A stretch of 64,000 nt of DNA from NCBI RefSeq assembly GCF_014646115.1, contig NZ_BMMV01000011.1, forward strand, positions 114,633 to 178,632, in the 5' to 3' direction. Origin of the DNA: Streptomyces camponoticapitis. GTDB lineage: Bacteria; Actinomycetota; Actinomycetes; Streptomycetales; Streptomycetaceae. This document shows, one piece after another, positions 54,502-62,880 of this stretch (positions within the stretch are counted from its first letter, which is position 1; each line of letters begins with the position of its first letter). The position numbers and the translations under genes are program-made. The notes beneath the pieces were generated by a model. That model was not told where the DNA came from, ran no database searches, and saw nothing but the letters and a program-made list of their open reading frames with translations.

Positions 54502-54729
54502 GCCGCGCGGCGCCGCGGGACGGACACGAAACCGCTGAGCGGCGGGAACCCGGCGACCATCGGCACAGCGTAGGTCAGCACCGCCGGCCCGGCGGCCCGC
54601 CGGCCGGGATCCGTGGGGAGTCGGGCCTTCATGCCCCCCACGCTTCCGGCCCCCGGTCCGAAGCACCTCCCGCTCGGCGACGATCCCCCTCCGCCGCACG
54701 GGGGAGACCGGCCGTACCGAAGTGCGCGG

Positions 54730-55500
54730 TCAGAGCCTGCGGGTGGCCAGCGTCAGCCGGTCGCGCGCGTCGAACAGCGCGTCCTTGATCATCTGCTCGT
54801 GCGCGGGCGTGAGCCGCGCCACCGGCACCGAGCAGCTGATCGCGTCCCGCGCGGGGGTCCGGTACGGGATCGCGATGCCGAAGCAGCGCAGCCCGAGGGT
54901 GTTCTCCTCACGGTCCACGGCGTACCCCTGCTCGCGGATCGTGTTCAGCTCCTCGATGAGCTTCTCGCGGTCGGTGATCGTGTGCTCGGTCAGTGCCGAC
55001 ATCGTCTCCGGCAGCATCTTTCGGACCTGCTCGTCGCTGTGTGTCGCGAGCAGCGCCTTGCCGAGCGAGGTGGAGTGCGCGGGCAGCCGGCGGCCGACGC
55101 GGGTGAAGGGCCGCAGATAGTGCTGCGACTGGCGGGTGGCGAGATAGACGACGCTCGTGCCGTCGAGCCGCGCCAGGTGGATCGTCTCCGTCGTGTCGTC
55201 GGAGAGCCGGTCCAGGGTGGGGCGGGCGGCGGCCACCACCTCGTCACCGTCGATGTACGACGTGCCGACGAGCAGGGCCCGGACGCCGATGCCGTACCGC
55301 GTGCCCGTCGCGTCGGTCTCCACCCAGCCCAGCTCCACCAGGGTCCGCAGCAGCATGTAGAGACTGGACTTCGGGTAGCCGACCGCTTCCTGCACCGAAG
55401 CGAGGGAGTGCATCCCGGGGCGGCCGGCGAAGTACTCCAGCAATTCCACCGTCCGTACAGCGGACTTGACTTGTGCTCCACCCGTTTCCGCAGCCGACAT
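54730..55500 (-). CDS. IclR-family transcriptional regulator
   Basis: A 256-residue regulator with an N-terminal winged helix (SAVRTVELLEYFAGRPGMHSLASVQEAVGYPKSSLYMLLRTLVELGWVE). Its IclR effector domain has HSTSLGKALLATHSDEQV and the CFGIAIPYR...ISCSVPVARLTP region. It is divergent from the aldehyde dehydrogenase gene. It probably represses the uronate/aldarate genes (here, kdgD and udh), with a pathway intermediate as effector; this is inference from position and shared motifs. The ATG at 55500 has GAGGG close upstream. Confidence 0.92.
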   Translation of the reverse strand: MSAAETGGAQVKSAVRTVELLEYFAGRPGMHSLASVQEAVGYPKSSLYMLLRTLVELGWVETDATGTRYGIGVRALLVGTSYIDGDEVVAAARPTLDRLSDDTTETIHLARLDGTSVVYLATRQSQHYLRPFTRVGRRLPAHSTSLGKALLATHSDEQVRKMLPETMSALTEHTITDREKLIEELNTIREQGYAVDREENTLGLRCFGIAIPYRTPARDAISCSVPVARLTPAHEQMIKDALFDARDRLTLATRRL

Positions 55501-55515
55501 TGTCCCTCGCCCCTA

Positions 55516-55601
55516 TCTTGACCACTCTTGACCACACAGAACGCACAGAAATAGAGTCCCCTTGGATTCATCATCAGGAACTTTGTTCAGAATACCGAAC
55601 A
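55516..55601 (+). promoter_or_regulatory. Promoter and IclR-type operator of the aldehyde dehydrogenase gene
   Basis: TCTTGACCAC is tandemly repeated (55516-55525, 55526-55535). The second copy supplies a -35 TTGACC (55528-55533), followed after 18 bases by TAGAGT (55552-55557), a perfect TAGRRT. The palindrome TGTTC (55584-55588), 8 bases, GAACA (55597-55601) fits IclR-family operators and would block the early transcribed region. Confidence 0.7.
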
Positions 55602-55650
55602 GCGCCTCGGTGATGACAGTGGACGACACAGGAATTGGAAGGAAGCCGCG

Positions 55651-57195
55651 GTGGCAGCAGTACCAGTCTGGAGTGTCGACCCCCGAACCGGGAAGCCGCG
55701 TGAGCAGGTCGCGGTCGAGGCCACGGCCGAGGAGGTCGACCGCGCTGTGGGCCGCGCGCACGCCGCCCGGCCCGCGCTCGCCGACCGTACCGCGCGTGCG
55801 GCGCTTCTGCGTACGGCGGCGGATCTCCTCGACGAGTCGGGGGCGTACGCCATCGAGGCGGCGGACGCCGAGACCGCGCTGGGACCGGTCCGGCTCACCG
55901 GTGAACTCGCGCGTACGACCGCCCAGTTGAGGGCCTTCGCGGATGTCGTCGACGAGGGCGCGTTCCTCGACATACGGATCGACCACGCCGACGGCGACCG
56001 TACGCCGCCCTGGCCCGACCTGCGGCGCTGGAAGGTGCCGCTCGGCGTCGTCGCCGTCTACTCGGCCAGCAACTTCCCGTTCGCCTTCTCCGTCCCCGGC
56101 GGCGACACCGCGAGCGCGCTCGCGGCAGGCTGCCCGGTGGTCGTCAAGGCGCACCCCGACCACCCCGCCACCTCCGAGATCTGCGCCGCCACCCTGCGCA
56201 GGGCGGCGGCGCAGGTCGGCCTGCCCGAGGACGTGGTGGTCCTGGTCCACGGCTTCGAGGCCGGTGTGGAGCTGGTGAAGCACCCGCTGGTCGCCGGGGC
56301 CGGCTTCACCGGTTCGGTACGCGGCGGACGGGCCCTCTTCGACGCGGCGGCGGCCCGGCCCACCCCGATCCCCTTCCACGGCGAACTCGGCTCGCTCAAC
56401 CCCGTCGTGATCACCGAGGCGGCGGCGGCCGAGCGCCCCGAGCAGCTCGGCGCCGGACTGGCCGGGTCGATGACGCTCGGCGAGGGCCAGTTCTGCACCA
56501 AGCCCGGCTTCGTGCTGGTCCCGGAGGGCGACGCGGGCGACAGTCTGCTCAAGTCGCTCACGACGGCAGTCAGCGAGACCGAGCCCGGCGTGATGCTCGA
56601 CCACCGGATGCGGGACGCGTTCGTCGCGGGCGTACGCGAGCGGGCCGAACTGCCCGACGTGGCATCCCCGATCACCCCCGGCGCCGGCGGCGACCACACC
56701 GTCAGCGCGGGCTATCTGACCGTACCGGCGCGGCGCCTGGCCGCCGACGGGCCGCACGATCTGCTCCTGGAGGAGTGCTTCGGCCCGGTGACGGTCGTCG
56801 CCCGCTACGGCTCCGACGCCGAGATCGGTGCCGTCCTCGGCCGCCTCCCCGGCAACCTCACCGCCACGCTGCACCTCGCCGACGGCGAGGCCGAGGACGC
56901 GGACTCCGGCGCCGCGCGGCTGCTCGCCGACCTGACGCCGCTCGCCGGGCGCGTCCTCGTCAACGGCTGGCCCACCGGCGTCGCCGTCGCCCCCGCGCAG
57001 CAGCACGGCGGTCCCTACCCGGCGTCCACCTCCACGTCGACCTCCGTCGGCGCCACGGCGATCGAGCGCTGGCTGCGGCCCGTCACCTACCAGTCCACGC
57101 CCGCCGCGCTGCTCCCGCGGGAGCTGCGCGACGACAACCCGGCGGGGCTGCCGCGCCGGGTGGACGGCCGCGCGGAGCCCGCGACCGCCTCGTAG
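55651..57195 (+). CDS. Alpha-ketoglutarate semialdehyde (2,5-dioxovalerate) dehydrogenase
   Basis: A 514-residue NAD(P)-dependent aldehyde dehydrogenase of the type ending the hexuronate/aldarate and pentose oxidative routes. VYSASNFPFAFSVPGGDTASALAAGCPVVVKAHP is the N-terminal signature of this subgroup, FHGELGSLNPV carries the catalytic Glu and GEGQFCTKPGF the catalytic Cys. The GTG at 55651 follows GGAAGGAAG. Its job is to convert the KdgD product to alpha-ketoglutarate. The dehydratase that would link Udh and KdgD is not in the window. Confidence 0.87.
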   Translation: MAAVPVWSVDPRTGKPREQVAVEATAEEVDRAVGRAHAARPALADRTARAALLRTAADLLDESGAYAIEAADAETALGPVRLTGELARTTAQLRAFADVVDEGAFLDIRIDHADGDRTPPWPDLRRWKVPLGVVAVYSASNFPFAFSVPGGDTASALAAGCPVVVKAHPDHPATSEICAATLRRAAAQVGLPEDVVVLVHGFEAGVELVKHPLVAGAGFTGSVRGGRALFDAAAARPTPIPFHGELGSLNPVVITEAAAAERPEQLGAGLAGSMTLGEGQFCTKPGFVLVPEGDAGDSLLKSLTTAVSETEPGVMLDHRMRDAFVAGVRERAELPDVASPITPGAGGDHTVSAGYLTVPARRLAADGPHDLLLEECFGPVTVVARYGSDAEIGAVLGRLPGNLTATLHLADGEAEDADSGAARLLADLTPLAGRVLVNGWPTGVAVAPAQQHGGPYPASTSTSTSVGATAIERWLRPVTYQSTPAALLPRELRDDNPAGLPRRVDGRAEPATAS

Positions 57196-57245
57196 ACCAG
57201 CGGAACCCGGGCAGGCGCCCGAGACCCCCGGCCCCAGCGGCCGAG

Positions 57246-57289
57246 ACCCCCGACACACCCGGTAAATCGCTTGCCGGGCGGTCGGGGGT
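57246..57289 (+). terminator. Terminator after the aldehyde dehydrogenase gene
   Basis: ACCCCCGAC (57246-57254) pairs with GTCGGGGGT (57281-57289) and CCCGG (57258-57262) with CCGGG (57274-57278), around an 11-base loop, followed by TT. TTGCCG (57271-57276) and TGTACT (57294-57299) with a 17-base spacer could be the promoter of the next unit, partly inside the hairpin. Confidence 0.7.
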
Positions 57290-57365
57290 TTGCTGTACTC
57301 CCCGACGTCAAGCCGAGCGGCCGAGCCGCTCCGCCGTCGAGCCCGACACCACCCCAGGAGCCGTC

Positions 57366-57479
57366 ATGCGCCGAGCGTCACTGTCCATCCAGCGGAAGGG
57401 AACCCCTGCCTATTCAAAGGACATGACGCTTAGTGAGTACGCTCAACCTGGGAATCCTGGCGCACGTCGACGCCGGTAA
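57366..57479 (+). CDS. Leader ORF overlapping the ribosomal-protection gene
   Basis: A 37-codon ORF (MRRASLSIQRKGTPAYSKDM, then TLSEYAQPGNPGARRRR) starting at an ATG with AGGAG at 57356-57360. It overlaps the first 47 bases of the next gene in another frame. Having its own good ribosome site makes chance less likely. It may be a regulatory leader peptide; ribosomal-protection genes such as tet(M) are known to be controlled by leader translation and attenuation. The tail is basic (GARRRR). Confidence 0.5.
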   Translation: MRRASLSIQRKGTPAYSKDMTLSEYAQPGNPGARRRR

Positions 57480-59442
57480 GACCAGCCTGACTGAGCGGCT
57501 GCTGCACGCCGCCGGAGTCATCGACGAGATCGGCCGTGTCGACGACGGGAACACGCAGACCGATTCCCTGGCACTCGAACGCCAACGCGGCATCACCATC
57601 AAGTCCGCCGTCGTCTCGTTCGCCATCGACGACGTCACCGTCAATCTCATCGACACCCCAGGACACCCGGATTTCATCGCCGAGGTGGAGAGAGTCCTGA
57701 GTGTGCTCGACGGCGCCGTCCTGGTCGTCTCGGCCGTCGAGGGTGTCCAGGCGCAGACGCGCGTCCTGATGCGGACGCTGCGCAGGCTGCGCGTCCCCAC
57801 GCTCGTCTTCGTGAACAAGATCGACCGTGCCGGTGCCCGCCACGACGGCCTCCTGCGTGATCTCGCCGCGAAGCTCACACCCGCGGTCGTCCCGATGGGA
57901 TCGGTACGCCGACTCGGCACGCGCGGCGCCGACTTCATTCCGTACGGGGCGACGGACCCGGCCTTCTCCCCGACCGGCCAGCTGGCCGAGCGACTGGCCG
58001 AACAGGACGACGCCTTCCTCGCGGCGTACGTCGAGGACCCGGCCCGCCTCTCGTACGACAGGCTCCGCCGCGAACTGGCCGCGCGGACCGGGCGGGCGCT
58101 GATCCATCCGGTGTATTTCGGCTCGGCCGTGTCGGGCGCGGGAGTGGACACGCTCACCGGCGCCATCAGGGAACTGCTGCCCGTCACGGCGGGCGACGAA
58201 CGGGGTCCGGCGTCGGGCTCGGTCTTCAAGGTCGAGCGCGGCTCGGCCGGCGAGAAGATCGCGTACGTACGGATGTTCTCCGGCGCCCTGCGGGTACGCG
58301 ACCGGCTGCCGGTCGGGGACGGCGCCGAGGGCAGGGTCACCGCGATCAACGTCTTCGAGGACGGCTCGTCGGTGCGCCGCGCCTCCGTCGGCGCGGGCCG
58401 GATCGGCAAGCTCTGGGGGCTCGGTGACATCCGGATCGGCGACGTGATCGGCGACCCGGCCGCCGCCACCGCCGCCCGCCGCCACTTCTCCCCGCCGACG
58501 CTGGAGACCGTCGTCGTCCCCGGCGACCGGGCCGACAAGGGCGCGCTGCACGCCGCGCTCACCCAACTGGCCGAGCAGGACCCGCTGATCAATCTGCGGC
58601 AGGACGAGATCCGGGGGGAGATCTCGGTCTCGCTCTACGGCGAGGTGCAGAAAGAGGTCATCCAGGCGACGCTCGCCGACGAATACGGCGTCGACGTCAC
58701 CTTCCATGAGACGACGACGATCTGTGTCGAAAGGCTCGCCGGAACGGGAAACGCGGCGGAGGTCATGGGAAAGGAACCCAATCCGTTCCTCGCGACCGTC
58801 GGACTGCGGGTCGAACCCGCGCCGCCCGGCAGCGGCGTGGAATTCCGGCTGGAGGTCGAACTCGGTTCCATGCCCTACGCGTTCATGAAAGCCATCGAGG
58901 ACACCGTGCGGCTCACCCTGCGCGAGGGGCTGTACGGGTGGGCGGTCCCCGACTGCGTCGTCGTGCTGACCCGCTGCGGCTACGCGCCCCGGCAGAGTCA
59001 CGCCCACGCCACGTTCGACAAGAGCATGTCGAGCACCGGCGGTGACTTCCGGCTGCTGACCCCGCTGGTGCTGATGGCCGCGCTGAAGGACGCGGGCACG
59101 GTCGTGTGCGAACCGATGCACCACTTCCGCCTCGATGTACCGGCCGACACGTTCGGAGTGGTCCTGCCCGCTCTCGCCCGGCGGCGGGCCGTGCCGCACA
59201 CACCGTCGGTGCGCGGGACGTCGTATGTGGTGGAGGGCGAGATTCCGGCGGCCCAGGTGCACGCCCTCGAACAACAGCTGCCGACACTCACGAGCGGCGA
59301 GGGGGTCCTGGAGGCGTCCTTCGACCACCACCAGCCCGTCCAGGGCCCGCCCCCGGTCCGCTCCCGTACCGACCACGACCCGCTCAACCGGAAGGAGTAC
59401 CTGCTCAGCGTCGTGCGCCGGGTCTCGGCCGGGGCGCGGTGA
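57433..59442 (+). CDS. Tet(M)/OtrA-like ribosomal protection GTPase
   Basis: A 669-residue EF-G paralogue of the tetracycline ribosomal-protection family. G1 AHVDAGKTSLTERLL is near the N-terminus, then the switch II DTPGHPDF and the NKID G4 motif. It shows the family's EF-G-like domains but is about 25-30 residues longer than Tet(M), with a C-terminal tail ending DPLNRKEYLLSVVRRVSAGAR. Typical members remove tetracycline from the 30S decoding site. Many Streptomyces carry chromosomal OtrA-like genes without known producer status, so resistance is plausible but not certain. The GTG at 57433 has AAAGGA at 57416-57421. Confidence 0.88.
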   Translation: MSTLNLGILAHVDAGKTSLTERLLHAAGVIDEIGRVDDGNTQTDSLALERQRGITIKSAVVSFAIDDVTVNLIDTPGHPDFIAEVERVLSVLDGAVLVVSAVEGVQAQTRVLMRTLRRLRVPTLVFVNKIDRAGARHDGLLRDLAAKLTPAVVPMGSVRRLGTRGADFIPYGATDPAFSPTGQLAERLAEQDDAFLAAYVEDPARLSYDRLRRELAARTGRALIHPVYFGSAVSGAGVDTLTGAIRELLPVTAGDERGPASGSVFKVERGSAGEKIAYVRMFSGALRVRDRLPVGDGAEGRVTAINVFEDGSSVRRASVGAGRIGKLWGLGDIRIGDVIGDPAAATAARRHFSPPTLETVVVPGDRADKGALHAALTQLAEQDPLINLRQDEIRGEISVSLYGEVQKEVIQATLADEYGVDVTFHETTTICVERLAGTGNAAEVMGKEPNPFLATVGLRVEPAPPGSGVEFRLEVELGSMPYAFMKAIEDTVRLTLREGLYGWAVPDCVVVLTRCGYAPRQSHAHATFDKSMSSTGGDFRLLTPLVLMAALKDAGTVVCEPMHHFRLDVPADTFGVVLPALARRRAVPHTPSVRGTSYVVEGEIPAAQVHALEQQLPTLTSGEGVLEASFDHHQPVQGPPPVRSRTDHDPLNRKEYLLSVVRRVSAGAR

Positions 59443-59540
59443 GACGGCCGGGACAGCCGGGAATGGGACGTGTGTCCGACGGGTTGCGGTAGGAGCGGAG
59501 GGAGGCTCCGCACCGACCTGCCCTGGAGAGAAGCAGACAC

Positions 59541-60275
59541 ATGCGCGTGGAGATCTGGAGCGACATCGCCTGTCCCTGGTGCTACATCGGCAAGGCCCGG
59601 TTCGAGAAGGGACTCGAATCCTTCGAGCACCGGGCCGACGTCGAGGTGGTGCACCGTTCCTTCGAGCTCGACCCCGGGCACGCCAAGGACGACGTCGCTC
59701 CCGTGGTCGACATGATCGCCGCCAAGTTCGGCCGCTCCCGGCAGGAAGCCCTCGCCATGGAGGAGCAGGTGGCCTCGCACGCGCGCTCCGAAGGGCTCGG
59801 CTACCGCGTCGGCGACCGGGACCACGGCAACACCTTCGACATCCACCGGCTGCTCCATCTGGCCAAGGCACGCGGCCGGCAGGACGAGCTGCTGAGCGTG
59901 CTCTACCGGGCGAACTTCGCCGAGGAGCGCTCCGTCTACGACCTGGAGACGCTGGTCGATCTCGCCGTGGAGGCGGGCCTCGACGAGGCCGAGACGCGGG
60001 TGCTCCTCGCGGACGAGGACGCGTTCGCCGACGAGGTACGGGCCGATGAACGGGAGGCCGCCGAACTCGGCGCGACCGGCGTGCCCTTCTTCGTCCTCGA
60101 CCGCCGCTACGGTGTCTCCGGCGGCCAGCCCGCCGAGGTCTTCACCCAGGCGCTGGAACAGGCGTGGCAGGGACGTGCGATCACGCCGGTCGGAGGCGTC
60201 ACGGGGGACGACCCGGCCGCCACTTGCGACGCGGACGGCTCCTGCGAGATCCCGGGGTCCCACACCCATCCATAA
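59541..60275 (+). CDS. DsbA-family oxidoreductase (FrnE-like)
   Basis: A 244-residue cytoplasmic thioredoxin-fold protein with no signal peptide. The active site is Cys11-Pro-Trp-Cys14 (SDIACPWCYIGK). An all-helical insertion (about residues 45-165) and the cis-Pro loop TGVPFFV follow, the FrnE/polyketide-isomerase-like subgroup. The C-terminus has a second Cys pair (TCDADGSCEIPG), as noted in FrnE proteins. The ATG follows GGAGAGAAG at 59525-59533. Confidence 0.88.
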   Translation: MRVEIWSDIACPWCYIGKARFEKGLESFEHRADVEVVHRSFELDPGHAKDDVAPVVDMIAAKFGRSRQEALAMEEQVASHARSEGLGYRVGDRDHGNTFDIHRLLHLAKARGRQDELLSVLYRANFAEERSVYDLETLVDLAVEAGLDEAETRVLLADEDAFADEVRADEREAAELGATGVPFFVLDRRYGVSGGQPAEVFTQALEQAWQGRAITPVGGVTGDDPAATCDADGSCEIPGSHTHP

Positions 60276-60286
60276 GGATCCCTTGG

Positions 60287-60305
60287 GCCTTCCCCTGGGG
60301 AAGGC
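60287..60305 (+). terminator. Short hairpin between two forward genes
   Basis: GCCTTCCCC (60287-60295) and GGGGAAGGC (60297-60305) are perfect complements around one base, 11 bp after the DsbA-like stop. The real loop must be wider. It may be a weak terminator. Confidence 0.4.
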
Positions 60306-60344
60306 GTGATTGACTGAGAGGGGCGGGGGTCCCAGGGTGAGGTC

Positions 60345-61394
60345 ATGAACAGTCTGGGAGGCTCCGAGTTCGAGCCCGCGACGACGTATCTGAACACCTC
60401 CACCTGCGGTCTGCTCCCGCGCCGGGCCGTCGAGGCGGTACAGGCGCTGGCCGCCGAGAACGGCACCGGGGCAGGGGACGGCGGGGGCAGTTTCGACTCG
60501 GTGGACGCCGCCCGTGCCTCGTTCGCCCGCCTCGTGGGGGTTCCCGCCGGGCGCGTGGCCGTCGGGGGCTCCGTGGCGGTCCATGTCGGTCTGATCGCGG
60601 CCTCGGTGCCGCCGGGCAGCGAAGTCCTCATGGCCGAGGGCGAGTTCAGCTCCGTCGTCACCCCGTTCGCCGTACGCGGTGATCTCAAGCCGCGATACGT
60701 GCCGCTGGAGTCGCTGGCCGGCGAAGTCCGGCCGGAGACCGCGCTGGTGGCCGTCTCGGCCGTCCAGTCCGGCGACGGCCGTATCGCCGATCTGCCTGCG
60801 GTACGGGCCGCGGCCGCGGCGCACGGCGCCCGTACGCTTCTCGACTGCACCCAGGCGGCGGGCTGGCTGCCCGTGGACGCGGGGGCGTACGACTACACGG
60901 TCACCGGTGGCTACAAGTTCCTGGTGAGCCCGCGCGGCACCTCGTTCCTGACCGTCACCGAGGAGGCGCAGGAGAGCCTGGTGCCCATCCACGCGGGATG
61001 GGTCTCGGGCGAGTCCATCTGGGCCAGCACGTACGGCCCGGTCGAGCAACTGGCCCACTCCGCCCGCCGGTTCGACGAGCCGACGGCGTTCCTCGCGTAC
61101 CACGGCGCCGAACAGTCCCTGGCCGTGCTGGAGGAGGTCGGCGTCGAGCGGATCCACACCCATGTCACCGCGCTCGCCGACCGCTTCCGGGCCGGCCTGG
61201 CCTCCCTCGGACACGAGCCGGTCGCCGCCCCCGGCTCCACCGTCGTGGCCGTCCCCGGCCTCGGCGACCTGCATCCCCGGCTGGTGGCGGCGGGCGTGAA
61301 GGTGGCCGTCCGCGCGGGCAATCTGCGCGCCGCCTTCCATCTGTACAACTCCACGGCGGACGTGGACCGCGCGCTCGACGTCCTCGCGGGCTGA
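60345..61394 (+). CDS. Class V aminotransferase-fold PLP enzyme
   Basis: A 349-residue fold-type I PLP enzyme. TTYLNTSTCGLLP at the N-terminus, LLDCTQAAGWLPVDAGAYDYTVTGGYKFLVSPRGTSFL with the PLP Lys in GGYKFL, and HAGWVSGESIWASTYGP are typical of class V aminotransferase/desulfurase relatives. No persulfide Cys loop like that of SufS is visible, so a desulfurase is unlikely. Substrate unknown. It converges on ectD. Confidence 0.82.
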   Translation: MNSLGGSEFEPATTYLNTSTCGLLPRRAVEAVQALAAENGTGAGDGGGSFDSVDAARASFARLVGVPAGRVAVGGSVAVHVGLIAASVPPGSEVLMAEGEFSSVVTPFAVRGDLKPRYVPLESLAGEVRPETALVAVSAVQSGDGRIADLPAVRAAAAAHGARTLLDCTQAAGWLPVDAGAYDYTVTGGYKFLVSPRGTSFLTVTEEAQESLVPIHAGWVSGESIWASTYGPVEQLAHSARRFDEPTAFLAYHGAEQSLAVLEEVGVERIHTHVTALADRFRAGLASLGHEPVAAPGSTVVAVPGLGDLHPRLVAAGVKVAVRAGNLRAAFHLYNSTADVDRALDVLAG

Positions 61395-61414
61395 GCACCG
61401 GGTCCCACCCATGG

Positions 61415-61447
61415 GTGCGGGGCCGGTCGTGACGACCGGCCCCGCAC
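61415..61447. terminator. Bidirectional terminator before ectD end
   Basis: GTGCGGGGCCGGTCGT (61415-61430) and ACGACCGGCCCCGCAC (61432-61447) are perfect 16-bp complements. It lies between the convergent aminotransferase gene and ectD, 18 bp from the ectD stop. Confidence 0.85.
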
Positions 61448-61464
61448 CTTCCGCGAAGGCGGAC

Positions 61465-62361
61465 TCAGCGGACCGGCGTGAAGTCCCTGGAGCCGATGAA
61501 CGACGGCCGCGGGGCGGGCGCCGCGAACGGCTCGACCGCCGCGTTCTCCACGCTGTTGAAGACGATGAAGACGTTGCTGCGCGGGAACGGGGTGATGTTG
61601 TCGCCCGAGCCGTGCATGCAGTTGCAGTCGAACCACGTCGCCGAACCGGCCTTGCCCGTGAAGAGCTTGATGCCGTGCTCCGAGGCGAGGGCGGTGAGCG
61701 CCTGGTCCGAGGGCGTCCCCGCGTCCTGCATCTTCAGCGACTGCTTGTAGTTGTCCTTCGGCGTCTCGCCCGCGCAGCCCAGGAAGGTCTTGTGCGACCC
61801 GGGCATGATCATCAGGCCGCCGTTGGTGTCGAAGTTCTCGGTCAGCGCGATCGACACGGAGATGGTCCGCATGTTCGGCAGACCGTCCTCGGCGTGCCAC
61901 GTCTCGAAGTCCGAGTGCCAGTAGAAGCCCGAGGCGCCGAAGCCCGGCTTCACGTTGATACGGGACTGGTGGACGTACACGTCCGAGCCGAGGATCTGCC
62001 GGGCCCGGCCCACCACACGCTCGTCGCGCACCAGACCGGCGAAGAGCTCACTGATCTTGTGGACCTCGAACACCGACCGTACGTCCTGGGACTTGGGCTC
62101 GATGATCGAGCGCTCGTCGGACCGGACAGCCGGGTCGGTGACCAGCCGGTCGAGCTCGGCGCGGTAGAGCGCCACCTCGTCGGCGCCGATCAGCTGGTCG
62201 ACGCTGAGGAATCCGTCCCGCTCCAGCCCCTGGAGCTCGCCAGGAGTGACCGGGCCGGGGGTGCCGGGGGGTGACCAGACGACGGGGTCCTGACGCGGGG
62301 TGGTCACCTCACCCACGCCACGGGTCGGGTACAGGTCGGTGCGTGCAGGGGCGGTGGTCAT
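61465..62361 (-). CDS. ectD: Ectoine hydroxylase
   Basis: Fe(II)/2-oxoglutarate dioxygenase converting ectoine to 5-hydroxyectoine. The 298-residue protein has the EctD signature GFYWHSDFETWHAEDGLPNMRTISVSIAL with the iron-binding His and Asp, and the distal His in CMHGSGDN. The ~30-residue N-terminal tail is longer than usual. It starts 6 bp after ectC and is the last gene of the ect cluster. Confidence 0.95.
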   Translation of the reverse strand: MTTAPARTDLYPTRGVGEVTTPRQDPVVWSPPGTPGPVTPGELQGLERDGFLSVDQLIGADEVALYRAELDRLVTDPAVRSDERSIIEPKSQDVRSVFEVHKISELFAGLVRDERVVGRARQILGSDVYVHQSRINVKPGFGASGFYWHSDFETWHAEDGLPNMRTISVSIALTENFDTNGGLMIMPGSHKTFLGCAGETPKDNYKQSLKMQDAGTPSDQALTALASEHGIKLFTGKAGSATWFDCNCMHGSGDNITPFPRSNVFIVFNSVENAAVEPFAAPAPRPSFIGSRDFTPVR

Positions 62362-62367
62362 GGTCGT

Positions 62368-62766
62368 TCAGCCCTCCTCGGTCAGCAGCGGGTATACGCC
62401 GTTCTCGTCGTGGTCCTCCCGCCCTGTCACCGGCGGGTTGAAGACGCAGACACAGCGGAAGTCGGTCTTCGGACGGAGCGTGTGCTTCTCGTGGCCGTCG
62501 AGCAGGTACATCGTGCCGGGGACGATCCAGTGCGTCTCGCCCGTGTCGTCGTTGGTGAGTTCGGCCTCGCCCTCCACGCACAGCACCGCCTCAATGTGGT
62601 TCGCGTACCACATCGGTGTCTCGGTACCCGCGTAGAGCACGGTCTCGTGCAGGGAGAAGCCGACCTTCTCCTTGGCAAGCACCAGGCGCTTGCTCTCCCA
62701 GGTGCCCGACGCCGATTTCACGTGGCGGTCGGTGTTCTCGATGTCCTTCAACGATGAGACGATCAC
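62368..62766 (-). CDS. ectC: Ectoine synthase
   Basis: Cupin-fold enzyme that cyclises N-gamma-acetyl-diaminobutyrate to ectoine. The 132-residue product has the family's length. TWESKRLVLAKEKVGFSLHETVLYAGTETPMWYANHIEAVLCVEGEAEL is diagnostic, with the metal-binding Glu/Tyr/His region. The GTG start at 62766 follows a 114-bp gap after ectB that contains a strong hairpin. Confidence 0.95.
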   Translation of the reverse strand: MIVSSLKDIENTDRHVKSASGTWESKRLVLAKEKVGFSLHETVLYAGTETPMWYANHIEAVLCVEGEAELTNDDTGETHWIVPGTMYLLDGHEKHTLRPKTDFRCVCVFNPPVTGREDHDENGVYPLLTEEG

Positions 62767-62833
62767 GGTGACTGGGACCCTTCTGTGCTGCGGCGTGCTG
62801 CTGTGCTGTGCCGCGTTGTCTTGTTCGGGTGCC

Positions 62834-62868
62834 CCCCTGGGGCCCGGGTCAGACCCGGGCCCCAGGGG
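62834..62868 (-). terminator. Hairpin between ectB and ectC
   Basis: CCCCTGGGGCCCGGGTC (62834-62850) and GACCCGGGCCCCAGGGG (62852-62868) are perfect 17-bp complements around one base, starting 12 bp after the ectB stop and 68 bp before the ectC start. It could reduce read-through within the operon or stabilise the ectAB message. Confidence 0.7.
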
Positions 62869-62880
62869 TGACCTTCGCGG

